Below, piece by piece: positions 1 to 8,535 of a DNA stretch of 64,000 nucleotides. A program made the position numbers and the translations under genes. Source of the stretch: Bacillus sp. P14.5 (lineage in GTDB: Bacteria > Bacillota > Bacilli > Bacillales > Bacillaceae_B); contig NZ_NIJF01000089.1 of assembly GCF_003316765.1 (NCBI RefSeq), positions 1 to 64,000 on the forward strand, given 5' to 3'. The notes below the pieces were generated by a model that was given only the letters and a program-made list of their open reading frames with translations, did not search any database and was not told where the DNA came from. The stretch's first letter is position 1, and the number at the start of each line of letters is the position of its first letter.

Positions 1-354
1 AAGACGTTGGCCATCAGGAGATGATGTCCCCAAGAGACTGGTTTGGGTACAGTGATTAATGCCTGCCAACAGGAGATGATGTCCCCAAGAAGCTAGCTCG
101 GGTACATGAAAGCGTCGGCCAACAGAAGATGATGTCCCCAAGAAGCTAGCTCGGGTACATGAAAGCGTCGACCACTAAGAGATGATGTCTCCAAGAGGCT
201 GGTTTGGGTACATGAAAGCGTCGGCCACTAAGAGATGATGTCCCCAAGAGGCTAACTTGGGTACATGATTATGTCTGCCAACAGGAGATGATGTTCCCAA
301 GAGGCTAACTTGGGTACATGAAAGTGTCGGCCAACAGGAGATGATGTCCCCAAG
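1..354. repeat. 53-bp tandem repeat array, about 7 units
   Basis: Seven copies of a unit carrying AGATGATGTCCCCAAGA start near 19, 74, 127, 180, 233, 286 and 339, so the period is 53 bp (55 for the first interval). The whole unit is conserved, unlike a CRISPR repeat with unique spacers. Each complete unit has a small hairpin, CCCAAG with a downstream CTTGGG, CTCGGG or TTTGGG, and the arms vary while mostly keeping pairing. The array may extend left beyond the window. No ORF with codon-like conservation runs through it. Function unknown. Confidence 0.9.
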
Positions 355-553
355 ACGCGAGTCCAGTAGGTGAACGCACCTAAAATTAGGAGGTGATGTT
401 CACTAAAAACTGAATCAGTATATTTTCATGAGTCTATAAACCTTCTCTGACCGTAATTATTTTTGATGGGAAAGCATTAAATTAATAAAAGACATGGCTT
501 TCAAGAACGAATCATTATATAATAATACTAATTTTTTAATTTTCGGAATATTG

Positions 554-762
554 TTGACTTTCTCGTGACTTCGGTGATACTATAACGTTGTAATTACGAA
601 GATGGTAACTTTCATCACACTAAAGCGTTGAAGTGAAGGATCCCGGCGATAGAAGAAAGCAGAAACGACTATCAACTAATCGTCTTTAACAACTTTTTTT
701 GGTATGGAGGGGTACATGCCCCTGTATATAAATATTCTTGATAGAACAAAGGGGGATTTCAG
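554..762 (+). promoter_or_regulatory. Candidate SigA promoter and ~180-nt leader of the ABC transporter operon
   Basis: TTGACT at 554-559 is followed after 16-18 bp by GATACT (576-581) or TACTAT (578-583), a plausible SigA promoter. The leader to the TTG start at 763 is long. It holds a weak ACGA...TCGT hairpin before a T7 run near 692-700 and an imperfect GGGG/CCCC inverted repeat at 709-724. I looked for the T-box GGTGG...ACCGCG motif and did not find it. Nothing else is recognised in 355-553. Confidence 0.45.
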
Positions 763-1752
763 TTGAGAAAGAGTTTGCTGTTATTGAGTTCTGTTTTGGC
801 AGGGTCATTGATGCTCGCTGGATGCGGCAATGATAAGGATGCTGCATCAGGTGACAAAAAATTTACAATCGGTGTTACTCAGATTGTAGAACATCCATCA
901 TTGGATGCAGCTTATGAAGGATTCAAGAAAGCTCTTGAAGAGAACGGATACAAAGAAGGGGAAAATGTAGAATTTGACGTTCAGAACGCACAGAATGATC
1001 AAAGCAACTCGCAAAGTATTGCAAAAAAATTGGTTGGTGATAAAGTGGACTTGATTTTTGCTAACTCGACACCGAGTGCGCTGCATGTCCTGAATGAAAC
1101 AAAAGAAATACCTATTGTCTTTACGTCTGTAACGGATCCTGTGGGAGCGGGGCTGGTAGAAGCTTTTGATAAGCCTGGCGATAACATCACAGGTACGACG
1201 GACACTAATCCTGATGCCATCCCGCAAACTGTCAGTTTCATGACTGATGAAGTTGGAGCTAAAACAATCGGGGTCATTTATAACTCTGGTGAGCAGAATT
1301 CAGAGGTTCAGGTAGAACAAGTCAATGAAATTGCCAAAGAAAAAGGTGTGGAAGTTGTGGAAGCATCCATTTCCACTTCCGCGGAAGTGAAACAGGCCGC
1401 CGAGTCGCTTGTCGGGCGCGTCGATGCCATTTATATTCCTAAGGACAACACGGTTGTTTCAGCGCTTGAATCAGTCATTTCAGTTGCCAATGATAAGGAC
1501 ATCCCATTGTTCGTAGGCGAATTGGATTCTCTGAAGCGCGGGGGGATTGTAGCAAGCGGTTTTGACTATAAAGACCTTGGCTATCAAACAGGACTGATGG
1601 CGGTTAAAATCTTGAACGGCGACAGCGAGCCATCCGAAATCGATGTGGAATATCCTGAAGATGCAGTCCTTACACTTAACAAAAAAGCTGCAGAGGAACA
1701 AGGGGTAGAAGTGAAGGATGAGTGGGCAGACCTGGTAGAGTTTTTAGAATAA
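763..1752 (+). CDS. ABC transporter substrate-binding lipoprotein (TrpX-like)
   Basis: Predicted solute-binding lipoprotein of the ABC_sub_bind (PF04392) type, which feeds a BPD_transp_2 permease. The TTG start at 763 follows AAAGGGGGATTTCAG. Residues 1-20 form a lipoprotein signal peptide with lipobox LAGC (Cys21), so the mature protein should be anchored outside the membrane. The rest is a two-lobe periplasmic-binding fold of about 300 residues. Permease and ATPase genes follow at once (gaps of 16 bp and an overlap), the order seen in TrpXYZ-type systems. An aromatic amino acid ligand would suit the Phe/Tyr catabolic genes downstream, but that is inference from context; the sequence alone does not fix the substrate. 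Confidence 0.85.
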   Translation: MRKSLLLLSSVLAGSLMLAGCGNDKDAASGDKKFTIGVTQIVEHPSLDAAYEGFKKALEENGYKEGENVEFDVQNAQNDQSNSQSIAKKLVGDKVDLIFANSTPSALHVLNETKEIPIVFTSVTDPVGAGLVEAFDKPGDNITGTTDTNPDAIPQTVSFMTDEVGAKTIGVIYNSGEQNSEVQVEQVNEIAKEKGVEVVEASISTSAEVKQAAESLVGRVDAIYIPKDNTVVSALESVISVANDKDIPLFVGELDSLKRGGIVASGFDYKDLGYQTGLMAVKILNGDSEPSEIDVEYPEDAVLTLNKKAAEEQGVEVKDEWADLVEFLE

Positions 1753-1768
1753 GGAAGGGTGATACATC

Positions 1769-2791
1769 ATGTTTACCGCAATTTTTGGTTCCGTGGAATC
1801 AGGAATCATATACGCCATAATGGCACTTGGAGTATACCTATCTTTCCGGATACTGGACTTTCCAGACCTGACTGTTGATGGAAGTTTTGTGACAGGGGCG
1901 GCAGTTGCTGCCACCCTTGTTGTAAGCGGGGTAAACCCATTTGTGGCTACACTTGTATCTGTGGCGGCAGGGTTCATTGCCGGCTGTATAACTGGAATAC
2001 TTCATACTTTTGGAAAAATCAATGCACTGTTATCCGGTATATTGATGATGATTGCCTTATACTCAATAAATTTGAGGATCATGGGCAAATCAAATGTGCC
2101 GCTTCTGAGTGAGGAAACATCTTTTACACATGTAGAAAGTTTCTGGTCCAAGCTGGGAATTGATGCAGCTATGGAAAACATGATGTCCGCCATTGGCCTT
2201 GGAGGATACTCTCCAAGAACCTGGGGTATTTTATTCTTCATGATCCTGGTCACTTTCCTGATAAAGTTCCTGGCTGATAGATTCTTGAGAACCGAGATCG
2301 GACTTGCACTCCGGGCGACCGGAGATAATCAGAGAATGATCAGGAGCCTTTCAGCGAATACCAATATACTTATCATTTTAGGGCTTGGATTATCCAATTC
2401 TATGGTAGCGCTTTCAGGAGCTTTGATCGCTCAGTACAGCGGTTTTGCCGATGCAGGTATGGGAATCGGGATGATTATTATCGGTTTGGCATCCGTAATC
2501 ATTGGTGAAGCTCTTTTCGGTACGAAGACGATTGTCAGAACGACACTTGCAGTTATCGGCGGGGCGATCATTTATCGTATTGTTGTCAGTATGGCACTGC
2601 GGGTTGAATTCCTTGAAACAAGTGATATGAAACTGATTACTGCGACCATTGTCATTCTGGCCCTGGTGATGCCAAGGTTCATGGACCGCTACAAGGAAAG
2701 AAAACGTAAGGCTGCGAAACATGCCCAGCGGCTTCAGGAGCTCGCTTTAACTCCAGAGGGGAAGGATGAGAGCAGTGTTACAATTAAATAG
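1769..2791 (+). CDS. ABC transporter permease (BPD_transp_2 family)
   Basis: Integral membrane permease of 340 residues and roughly nine hydrophobic segments, partner of the preceding binding protein. The conserved segment around residues 180-200 (EIGLALRATGDNQRMIRSL) is typical of permeases that work with ABC_sub_bind proteins; it is the cytoplasmic loop that contacts the ATPase. The C-terminus is a short basic tail (KERKRKAAKHAQR). The start follows GGAAGGGTGATACATC. Its end overlaps the ATPase start by 26 bp, which implies translational coupling. Substrate is inferred only from the operon. Confidence 0.87.
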   Translation: MFTAIFGSVESGIIYAIMALGVYLSFRILDFPDLTVDGSFVTGAAVAATLVVSGVNPFVATLVSVAAGFIAGCITGILHTFGKINALLSGILMMIALYSINLRIMGKSNVPLLSEETSFTHVESFWSKLGIDAAMENMMSAIGLGGYSPRTWGILFFMILVTFLIKFLADRFLRTEIGLALRATGDNQRMIRSLSANTNILIILGLGLSNSMVALSGALIAQYSGFADAGMGIGMIIIGLASVIIGEALFGTKTIVRTTLAVIGGAIIYRIVVSMALRVEFLETSDMKLITATIVILALVMPRFMDRYKERKRKAAKHAQRLQELALTPEGKDESSVTIK

Positions 2792-3568
2792 AATCCATAA
2801 AATATTCAACGAAGGTACACCTGATGAAAAAGTGGCACTGGGAGATGTCAGCCTGACAATGAATCCCGGTGATTTCGTAACGGTCATCGGAAGCAATGGG
2901 GCGGGAAAATCGACCTTGATGAACATGATCTCAGGAGTGCTGACACCGGATACAGGAGAAGTCATCATTGATGACAATGATGTAACGAAAGTATCGGAAT
3001 ACAAACGTTCCAAACTGATTGGACGGGTGTTCCAGGATCCTATGGCTGGCACTGCACCAACCATGACGATTGAAGAAAATCTCGCCATGGCCTATGCCAG
3101 GAACAAACGCAGGACACTTAGAAGTGGAGTCACCAAAAAAGAAGAGAGTACTTCAAGGAGGTACTGGAATCTCTTCACCTTAATTTGGAAAACCGCTTGA
3201 ACGCGAAAGTCGGCCTGCTTTCAGGCGGTGAGCGTCAGGCGCTGTCCCTGTTGATGGCAACATTCACCGAGCCGTCGATTCTTCTACTTGACGAGCATAC
3301 AGCCGCATTGGATCCATCCAGGGCTGAGCTGATCACCAACTTAACTAAGGAAATCGTTGATAAATATCAATTGACGACCTTGATGGTGACACATAATATG
3401 CAGCAGGCGATTGACCTTGGAAACAGGCTGATCATGATGGATAAAGGGGAAATCATCCTTGAAGTCAGTGAAGAGCAGAAGAAGGAATTGACTGTACAAG
3501 GATTGTTACAAGAGTTTCAAAGAATCAGAGGAACACAAATGGCGAGCGACAAAGCGATACTTGCCTGA
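2766..3568 (+). pseudogene. ABC transporter ATP-binding protein, interrupted by a one-base frameshift
   Basis: ATPase of the same importer. Frame one (2766-3200) has Walker A (GSNGAGKST, about residues 41-49) and the Q-loop (RVFQDP). Frame two carries the signature LSGGERQALS, Walker B (ILLLDEHTAALDP) and the switch His (MVTHNMQQA). Frame one leaves the family pattern after GVTKKE near 3137; reading one base back at the A6 run (GTCACCAAAAAAGAAG) restores RREYFKEVLESLHLNLENR and joins the halves into about 267 residues, the normal family length. All motifs are intact, so this is either a homopolymer undercall, a recent pseudogene, or slippage at A6. Four other genes in the window show the same kind of defect. 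Confidence 0.8.
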
Positions 3569-3571
3569 CAG

Positions 3572-3604
3572 AAAAAAGGATGGAGGCCCCATCCTTTTTG
3601 TTTT
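3572..3604 (+). terminator. Rho-independent terminator of the ABC transporter operon
   Basis: AAAAAAGGATGG (3572-3583) pairs with CCATCCTTTTT, followed by more T residues. It starts four bases after the ATPase stop codon. Confidence 0.85.
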
Positions 3605-3662
3605 GAGCGGAAGACGGACGAGCTACTGAGGGACTTGGTGATGTATAGTTCCAGCGCTATGC

Positions 3663-3725
3663 ATCCCGGGGGCAAATAACCTCAAGGACAAAAGATTCTT
3701 TCTCTTAAGGTTATTTGCCTGCGGG
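3663..3725. repeat. Covarying hairpin element, copy H1
   Basis: GGCAAATAACCT (3671-3682) is a perfect 12-bp inverted match of 3708-3719 with a ~25-nt loop, and CCCG/CGGG pairs extend it outward. The same frame (..GGGG-CAAATAA..ATTTGCC-TG..) occurs at 3948, 4379, 37383 and 47550 with different inner arms. Confidence 0.7.
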
Positions 3726-3739
3726 TCCTAAGAGGGAAC

Positions 3740-3930
3740 AAATAGAAGGAAAAATTCCCTTTATTTAATAATTACCAATAAAAATCGCTTAAATAGAGGG
3801 AGAAATTCCCCTTATTTGACTCAAACCAATAGAATATAGAGCTTTTTCTTTATATAAGGGGAAAAATTCCCTCTATTCACCAGCAAAATGAGTTCCAATC
3901 TGCAAATAACGGGAAAGATTCCCCTTATTT
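3740..3930. repeat. Four-palindrome array P1
   Basis: Four imperfect palindromes of the form AAATAxxGGGA-n-TCCCxxTATTT are centred at 3753, 3804, 3865 and 3917, i.e. 51, 61 and 52 bp apart. A near-identical array lies at 37187-37379, and one with different arms but the same spacing at 41911-42101. No gene is present. Confidence 0.85.
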
Positions 3931-3947
3931 TTTCCGCTAGCCCTCTT

Positions 3948-4018
3948 GGGGCAAATAAAGAATAAAGGGGAGACCCTTTTTTCTCTTTACATTTGCCTGT
4001 CGCGGCTCCCAAGGGGGC
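3948..4018. repeat. Covarying hairpin element, copy H2
   Basis: CTTGGGGCAAATAAAGA pairs with TCTTTACATTTGCC, and outer CTTGGG pairs with CCCAAG. The inner arm (AAAGA/TCTTT) differs from the other copies but remains self-complementary. It ends in GGGGGCTTCCACTTTT, a tail shared by several copies. Confidence 0.65.
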
Positions 4019-4033
4019 TTCCACTTTTGATAA

Positions 4034-4592
4034 GGCTCTTTTCGTAAACTTTGTTGCTATTTGATATTAATTTGTTAAGAGGATGTCATTATTCTTTGGA
4101 AATATCCCTGGAAGCAAGAAATAAAAGAGCTGTTCCCTGCATGTTAAATAGAGAAAACTAATATTCGGGGAGTTTCAGCTCTAGGGGATTTTTCTAAACG
4201 CGACATTACATGTCAAAACAGCCATTATAAATAATTGTTGCTTTTATATGCTAATTTATCCTTCTCCTCTCTTACTTAGAAGGATTGGAGCGGAAGGCGT
4301 GCGACCTCCTGCGGGACTAGCGGGACAGGTGAGACCAAGGTTACGTACCCACTGGAACGTAACCCCCAATCCAGTTGCAGCGCCCAGCCCCTCGGGGTCA
4401 AATAACCCGCATCGAATAAAAGGAAAGACCGCCTTTTTTTCGATGCGGAACATTTGCCTGTCGGGCTGATCAGGGCGCTTCCACTTTTTATACAGGCGAA
4501 GCCGAGGAGGCTCAACGCCCGCCCCGCGGAGTCGCGCGCCTGGAGCGGAAATCCATACTGTTAAAACAGCCACAATCTTTGCGAAAACAGCC
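4034..4592. mobile_element. MITE-like element M1 (composite, 559 bp)
   Basis: The left end GGCTCTTTTCGTAAACTTTG and the right end (reverse complement GGCTGTTTTCGCAAAGATTG) form imperfect terminal inverted repeats. The flanks are TTTGATAA (4026-4033) and TTTGAAAA (4593-4600), a 7/8 target duplication. The left third matches the AT-rich M3/M5 elements; the right part has the GC-rich GGAGCGG...CCGCGGAG core of M2/M6 and is split by hairpin element H3. It looks like a nested or recombined pair. No transposase is encoded. Confidence 0.7.
4379..4478. repeat. Covarying hairpin element, copy H3, inside M1
   Basis: CCGCATCGAA (4407-4416) and TTCGATGCGG (4439-4448) are perfectly complementary. CAAAT/ATTTG, AGCCC/GGGCT and GCGCC/GGCGC pairs continue outward, giving one long multi-stem hairpin. 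It interrupts the GC-rich core of M1, so it seems to be an independent insertion. Confidence 0.7.
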
Positions 4593-4780
4593 TTTGAAAA
4601 AAGACGAAATGTATTTTAAAAATTCCTCAAGAACCCTGAAAGGTATTTGAATAACATTATGAATCTTCCGGAAGTATAAGTTTCTGCCCCCGGCCCGCTC
4701 TCCTAAGCAATATGCCATGACCTTTCATGTAACTATCTATGGTCTCCTTTTATCAAACTAATTTAAATCTTTACAATTTA

Positions 4781-4831
4781 TTGACTATTTATTATACAAA
4801 ATGTTATTATATCGTTGAATAAACGTTATAT
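4781..4831 (+). promoter_or_regulatory. Promoter and possible operator of the phenylalanine operon
   Basis: TTGACT (4781-4786), 18 bp, TATTAT (4805-4810): a good SigA match. Just downstream lies an inverted repeat, ATATCGTT-gaata-AACGTTAT (4809-4829), placed where a repressor would block initiation. No regulator gene is adjacent, so which protein would bind is unknown. Confidence 0.55.
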
Positions 4832-4868
4832 GTTTTGTGTTGAGACAAGGGGTTATAGGAGGGACAAT

Positions 4869-5261
4869 ATGAAGAACGGCTTGATGGTGGGACAGACGGC
4901 TTCCGTTACCGCTGTAGTGACTCCTGATATGTTTGCCCAATTCGAAGGGGAAGTTGTTCATCCGGTGTACTCGACTGTATCAATGGTCTATCACATGGAG
5001 TGGGCTTCAAGGAAGATCATTCTGCCTTTTCTTGAAAACGATGAAGAGGGAATGGGAGGAGCAGTGTCCATGAAGCATGTTGCTCCCAGTAAAGAAGGAA
5101 CAACAGTGACCGTAACGGCAACTTTGACCGAGCTTCGATCAAATGTTGTAATGACCAAAGTAGAGGCAAGGAATGAGAATGGTTTGATTGGAATTGGTGA
5201 AGTGAAGCAGGTTATACTTCCAAAACAAAAGATAGAGATGATGGGGAACAAGGGAGAATGA
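4869..5261 (+). CDS. FlK-like acyl-CoA thioesterase
   Basis: Single hot-dog-fold protein of 130 residues resembling fluoroacetyl-CoA thioesterase FlK. The segment VYSTVSMVYHMEWASR and the later SMKHVAPSKEG supply Thr/Ser, Glu and His at the spacing of the FlK catalytic triad. I chose ATG 4869 because AGGAGGG lies just upstream; an upstream in-frame start at 4815 has no ribosome binding site. First gene of the Phe operon, 63 bp before phenylalanine dehydrogenase. In context it could hydrolyse an aryl-acyl-CoA such as phenylacetyl-CoA, freeing CoA and phenylacetate, or remove a dead-end CoA ester. That role is inference; the family assignment is fairly secure. Confidence 0.72.
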   Translation: MKNGLMVGQTASVTAVVTPDMFAQFEGEVVHPVYSTVSMVYHMEWASRKIILPFLENDEEGMGGAVSMKHVAPSKEGTTVTVTATLTELRSNVVMTKVEARNENGLIGIGEVKQVILPKQKIEMMGNKGE

Positions 5262-5324
5262 TTCCGATACATTTTGTCGGAATTTGAAAGCGGTTTCAAA
5301 CAAAAGGGTATAGGAGATGATTTC

Positions 5325-6431
5325 ATGGATATGTTTGAAAAGATTCGTGAGCATGAACAAGTGGTTTTCTGCAATGATGAAGAGACCGGTTTGAAGGCGA
5401 TCATTGCCATACATAATACGACACTCGGGCCCGCATTAGGCGGCTGCCGGATGAGACCATATAAATCAGTGGAAGAAGCATTGGAAGATGTTTTGAGATT
5501 ATCAAGGGGCATGACCTATAAATGTGCTGCAGCCGATGTCGATTTCGGCGGAGGGAAAGCAGTTATAATCGGAGATCCGCAAAAAGACAAGAATCCGGAA
5601 TTGTTCCGTGCATTCGGCCAATTCGTAGAATCATTGAATGGCAGATTCTATACAGGTACCGATATGGGAACCACACCTGAAGATTTTATCTATGCGTTGA
5701 AAGAGACGAACTGTATTGTCGGAGTCAATGAGGAATATGGCGGAAGCGGTGATTCTTCAATCCCGACCGCTATGGGGGTCATCTATGGCCTGCAAATTAC
5801 GAACAAAACCATTTGGGGAGAAGAGGACCTGGGAGCAAGGAGCTACGCCATCCAAGGGCTTGGGAAGGTCGGCATTAAGGTAGCTGAACGCCTTATGGAT
5901 GAAGGTGCAGAACTATTCATTGCCGACATCAATCAGCATGCGATCGATGACCTGGTTTCACGTGCAAAAGAAAAAGGTGTGGGTATCAAAGTTGTTTCGG
6001 GTGATGAGATTTATTCGGTTGATGCTGACGTTTTCGTGCCTTGCGCCATCGGCGGCATCATCAATGACGAGACCGTAGAAATGCTAAAAGGGAAAGCAGT
6101 CGTGGGCTCGGCGAACAACCAGCTGCTCCATATGAAACACGGAAAGAGGCTGCATGAAAGAGGCATCCTTTACGCTCCTGACTATATCGTAAACGCAGGA
6201 GGGCTGATTCAGGTAGCAGATGAATTATATGAGCCAAATAAAGAACGGGTACTGCAAAAGACGAGAACCATTTACAACTCCCTGCAGAGAATCTATGCAC
6301 AGGCAGAAAGAGAAGGCATTACATCTGTTGAGGCCGCTGACCGATATTGTGAAAATCTCATCCATACCCGCTCACGCCGAAACAGCTTTTTCTCTCATAT
6401 GAAGAGACCGAAGTGGTCGGTGCGTACGTAA
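5325..6431 (+). CDS. Phenylalanine dehydrogenase
   Basis: NAD-dependent oxidative deaminase of the Glu/Leu/Phe/Val dehydrogenase family, here most like PheDH (EC 1.4.1.20), which makes phenylpyruvate and ammonia. Substrate-side motifs are [11 protein letters not shown] (residues ~36-46), [20 protein letters not shown] with candidate catalytic Lys66 and Lys78, and [15 protein letters not shown] is the NAD-binding glycine loop. The Cys in GGCRM, the DVDFGGGK segment and the C-terminal RNSFF...RPKW match what I recall of Bacillus/Lysinibacillus PheDH and not leucine dehydrogenase (GGTRM, GLNLGGGK). ATG 5325 follows AGGAGATGATTTC and gives 368 residues. The downstream keto-acid dehydrogenase complex fits a Phe catabolic role. 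Confidence 0.8.
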   Translation: MDMFEKIREHEQVVFCNDEETGLKAIIAIHNTTLGPALGGCRMRPYKSVEEALEDVLRLSRGMTYKCAAADVDFGGGKAVIIGDPQKDKNPELFRAFGQFVESLNGRFYTGTDMGTTPEDFIYALKETNCIVGVNEEYGGSGDSSIPTAMGVIYGLQITNKTIWGEEDLGARSYAIQGLGKVGIKVAERLMDEGAELFIADINQHAIDDLVSRAKEKGVGIKVVSGDEIYSVDADVFVPCAIGGIINDETVEMLKGKAVVGSANNQLLHMKHGKRLHERGILYAPDYIVNAGGLIQVADELYEPNKERVLQKTRTIYNSLQRIYAQAEREGITSVEAADRYCENLIHTRSRRNSFFSHMKRPKWSVRT

Positions 6432-6463
6432 AGGAATTCCATTACATGATTAGAGGTGAAGAG

Positions 6464-7528
6464 ATGGAGGAACAGTTCCCGATATATAGATTGATAGATA
6501 ACGACGGTAAGTTTGTGGGAGAAAGAGACGAGCGAATTACAGAAGAGCTAGCCAGGAATTTTTACAGGCAAATGCTGAGAATCAGAACATTCGACAAGAA
6601 ATCCATCAGCTTGCAGAGGCAGGGTCGTATTGGCACATATGCTCCTTTTGAGGGACAGGAAGCTTCTCAGGTTGGAAGTTCTGTGGCCCTTGGGAATGAT
6701 GATTGGATGTTTCCTTCATACCGTGATCACGGGGCAGCCATGACTTTTGGCCATTCCTTGAGAAATATCCTTTTATTCTGGAAAGGAAGGAATGAAGGGT
6801 GCGTCCCTCCGGAAGGAAAGAAGATATTTCCGCCGGGTATCCCGATTGCCACCCAGCTTCCTCATGCTGCAGGAGCAGCTTACGCTGAAATGCGGAAAGG
6901 TACTAAAAATGCTGCGATTGTTTACTTTGGAGACGGTGCCACATCCGAAGGTGATTTTCATGAAGGCCTTAATGTCGCCAGCGTCTTAAATGCACCAGTT
7001 GTCTTTTTTAATCAAAATAACGGTTATGCTATTTCTGTACCCGTGACAAAGCAGATGAAAACCAAAACAATCGCTCAAAAAGCTCTTGCCTATGACATCC
7101 CTGGCGTCCGTATTGATGGAAATGATATCTTTGCGGTTTACTTCCAAACCTTAAAAGCGTTGGAGCGGGCAAGGAACGGAGAAGGTCCGACACTGATTGA
7201 GGCGGTGACTTGGAGGTACGGAGCGCATACCACGGCAGATGATCCCACAAAGTACAGAAACCAAGAGGAAAGCGATGAACGCAGAAAGCTTGGCGATCCG
7301 CTTGACAGGCTTCAGAGATTCATGGATAAACAGGGCTGGTGGGACCAGGAGTGGGCTGAGTCTGTACAAAAGGAAAGTGCGGCGGAAGTTGATCAAGCAG
7401 TCGAAGAGTTAGAGAGTTATCCGGAAGCAGATCCCGCTGTTATCTTTGATTATGTGTTTGAAAAGCCGACATGGACTATTTCAGAGCAGAAAGATCTGCT
7501 GCTTGGACAGCTGAGAGGTGAAGGATGA
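6464..7528 (+). CDS. 2-oxoacid dehydrogenase E1 component, alpha subunit
   Basis: Thiamine-diphosphate-dependent decarboxylase subunit of a PDH/BCKDH-type complex. The TPP motif begins GDGATSEGDFHEGLN (about residue 160) and ends at NQNNGYAIS. The phosphorylation-loop-like region RYGAHTTADDPTKYR near residue 255 is typical of E1 alpha. ATG 6464 follows GAGGTGAAGAG and gives 354 residues; an in-frame ATG at 6446 is an alternative. It follows phenylalanine dehydrogenase by 32 bp and overlaps E1 beta by 4 bp. Substrate cannot be read from sequence; linkage to PheDH suggests phenylpyruvate or related aryl keto acids, with branched-chain keto acids the main alternative. Confidence 0.85.
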   Translation: MEEQFPIYRLIDNDGKFVGERDERITEELARNFYRQMLRIRTFDKKSISLQRQGRIGTYAPFEGQEASQVGSSVALGNDDWMFPSYRDHGAAMTFGHSLRNILLFWKGRNEGCVPPEGKKIFPPGIPIATQLPHAAGAAYAEMRKGTKNAAIVYFGDGATSEGDFHEGLNVASVLNAPVVFFNQNNGYAISVPVTKQMKTKTIAQKALAYDIPGVRIDGNDIFAVYFQTLKALERARNGEGPTLIEAVTWRYGAHTTADDPTKYRNQEESDERRKLGDPLDRLQRFMDKQGWWDQEWAESVQKESAAEVDQAVEELESYPEADPAVIFDYVFEKPTWTISEQKDLLLGQLRGEG

Positions 7529-8523
7529 TGAAGACTGCGGTGAAAACGAATCAATTGACAATGGTCGGTGCGATCACGGATGCAATGCGGATCATGCTTA
7601 AGGAGAAAGAGAACGTCCTGCTTCTTGGAGAAGATATCGGAAAAAATGGCGGGGTCTTCCGGGCAACGGATGGACTGCAGGAAGAATTCGGTGAAGACAG
7701 GGTCATGGATACGCCATTAAGTGAAGCTGGGTTTATCGGGGCAGCCATCGGCATGGCGGCGAATGGTTTCATCCCGGTAGCGGAAATTCAATTCCTGGGT
7801 TTCATTTACCCTGCGTATGAACAGCTGATGACGCATGCTTCGAGGCTGCGGGCGAGAACACTAGGGCATTTCACCTGCCCGCTTGTGGTCCGTGCGCCTT
7901 ATGGAGCGGGTGTCCGCGCACCAGAAATTCACTCAGACAGCACGGAAGCTATTTTTACACATATGCCTGGACTGAAGGTCGTCTGCCCGTCGAATCCCCA
8001 CGATGCAAAAGGTCTGCTGATTGCAGCCATCGAGGATCCGGATCCTGTCCTTTTCCTCGAGCCGATGCGGATTTACCGGGCAGCCAAACAGGAAGTGCCG
8101 GAAGAGAAATATTCAATCGAGCTTGGGAAAGGAAATCTGGTCAAGGAAGGGGAGGATGTGACAATCATCGCCTGGGGAGCCATGGTTCCGGTCGCTTCAC
8201 AAGCCGCTAAGGAAGCTGAGAGCAAAGGAATCAGCTGTGAGGTAATCGACCTTCGAACACTTTATCCCATCGACAAAGACATCATTGCAGAGTCCGTGCA
8301 AAAGACAGGCAGAACGGTTGTTGTCCACGAAGCGCATGCTACAGGCGGGGTGGGTAATGATGTACTCGCCATTATCAATGACACTTCATTTCTCTATCAG
8401 AAAGCACCTGTTGAGAGAGTGACCGGCTTTGATACACCGGTGCCGTACTTCGGTTTTGAAGATTATTATCTGCCGACTGCAGAAAGAGTCCTGAAGGCAG
8501 TTGAGAAAGCAGCTAAATTCTAG
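7525..8523 (+). CDS. 2-oxoacid dehydrogenase E1 component, beta subunit
   Basis: Partner of E1 alpha; the two form the alpha2beta2 decarboxylase. The N-terminal pyrimidine-binding domain has LLLGEDIGKNGGVFRAT (about residues 33-49) and DTPLSEAGFIGAAIG; the C-terminal transketolase domain includes VIDLRTLYPID and VHEAHATGGVG. The length of 332 residues is normal. The start overlaps the E1 alpha stop (ATGATG after GAGAGGTGAAGG), so translation is coupled; 7525 and 7528 are equally possible starts. Confidence 0.88.
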   Translation: MMKTAVKTNQLTMVGAITDAMRIMLKEKENVLLLGEDIGKNGGVFRATDGLQEEFGEDRVMDTPLSEAGFIGAAIGMAANGFIPVAEIQFLGFIYPAYEQLMTHASRLRARTLGHFTCPLVVRAPYGAGVRAPEIHSDSTEAIFTHMPGLKVVCPSNPHDAKGLLIAAIEDPDPVLFLEPMRIYRAAKQEVPEEKYSIELGKGNLVKEGEDVTIIAWGAMVPVASQAAKEAESKGISCEVIDLRTLYPIDKDIIAESVQKTGRTVVVHEAHATGGVGNDVLAIINDTSFLYQKAPVERVTGFDTPVPYFGFEDYYLPTAERVLKAVEKAAKF

Positions 8524-8535
8524 GGGGTGGAGAGG

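Noticed and set aside
1-354. CRISPR array
   Set aside because: The whole 53-bp unit is conserved, with no unique spacers, and there are no cas genes in the window.
555-762. T-box riboswitch upstream of the TrpX-like gene
   Set aside because: No conserved T-box core (GGTGG...ACCGCG) or specifier-loop architecture could be seen in the leader.
3125-3200. Programmed -1 frameshift in the ABC ATPase gene
   Set aside because: The A6-G run could slip, but no downstream stimulatory structure is evident, and four unrelated genes show the same one-base loss, so a homopolymer error is simpler.
4256-4573. Minus-strand ORFs within the GC-rich repeat
   Set aside because: They are open only because of the GC-rich repeat; their content is low-complexity Pro/Gly/Arg without a start site.
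5274-6431. Leucine dehydrogenase as the product
   Set aside because: The substrate-side motifs and the C-terminal RNSFF..RPKW segment fit phenylalanine dehydrogenase better; see the finding for the decisive test.
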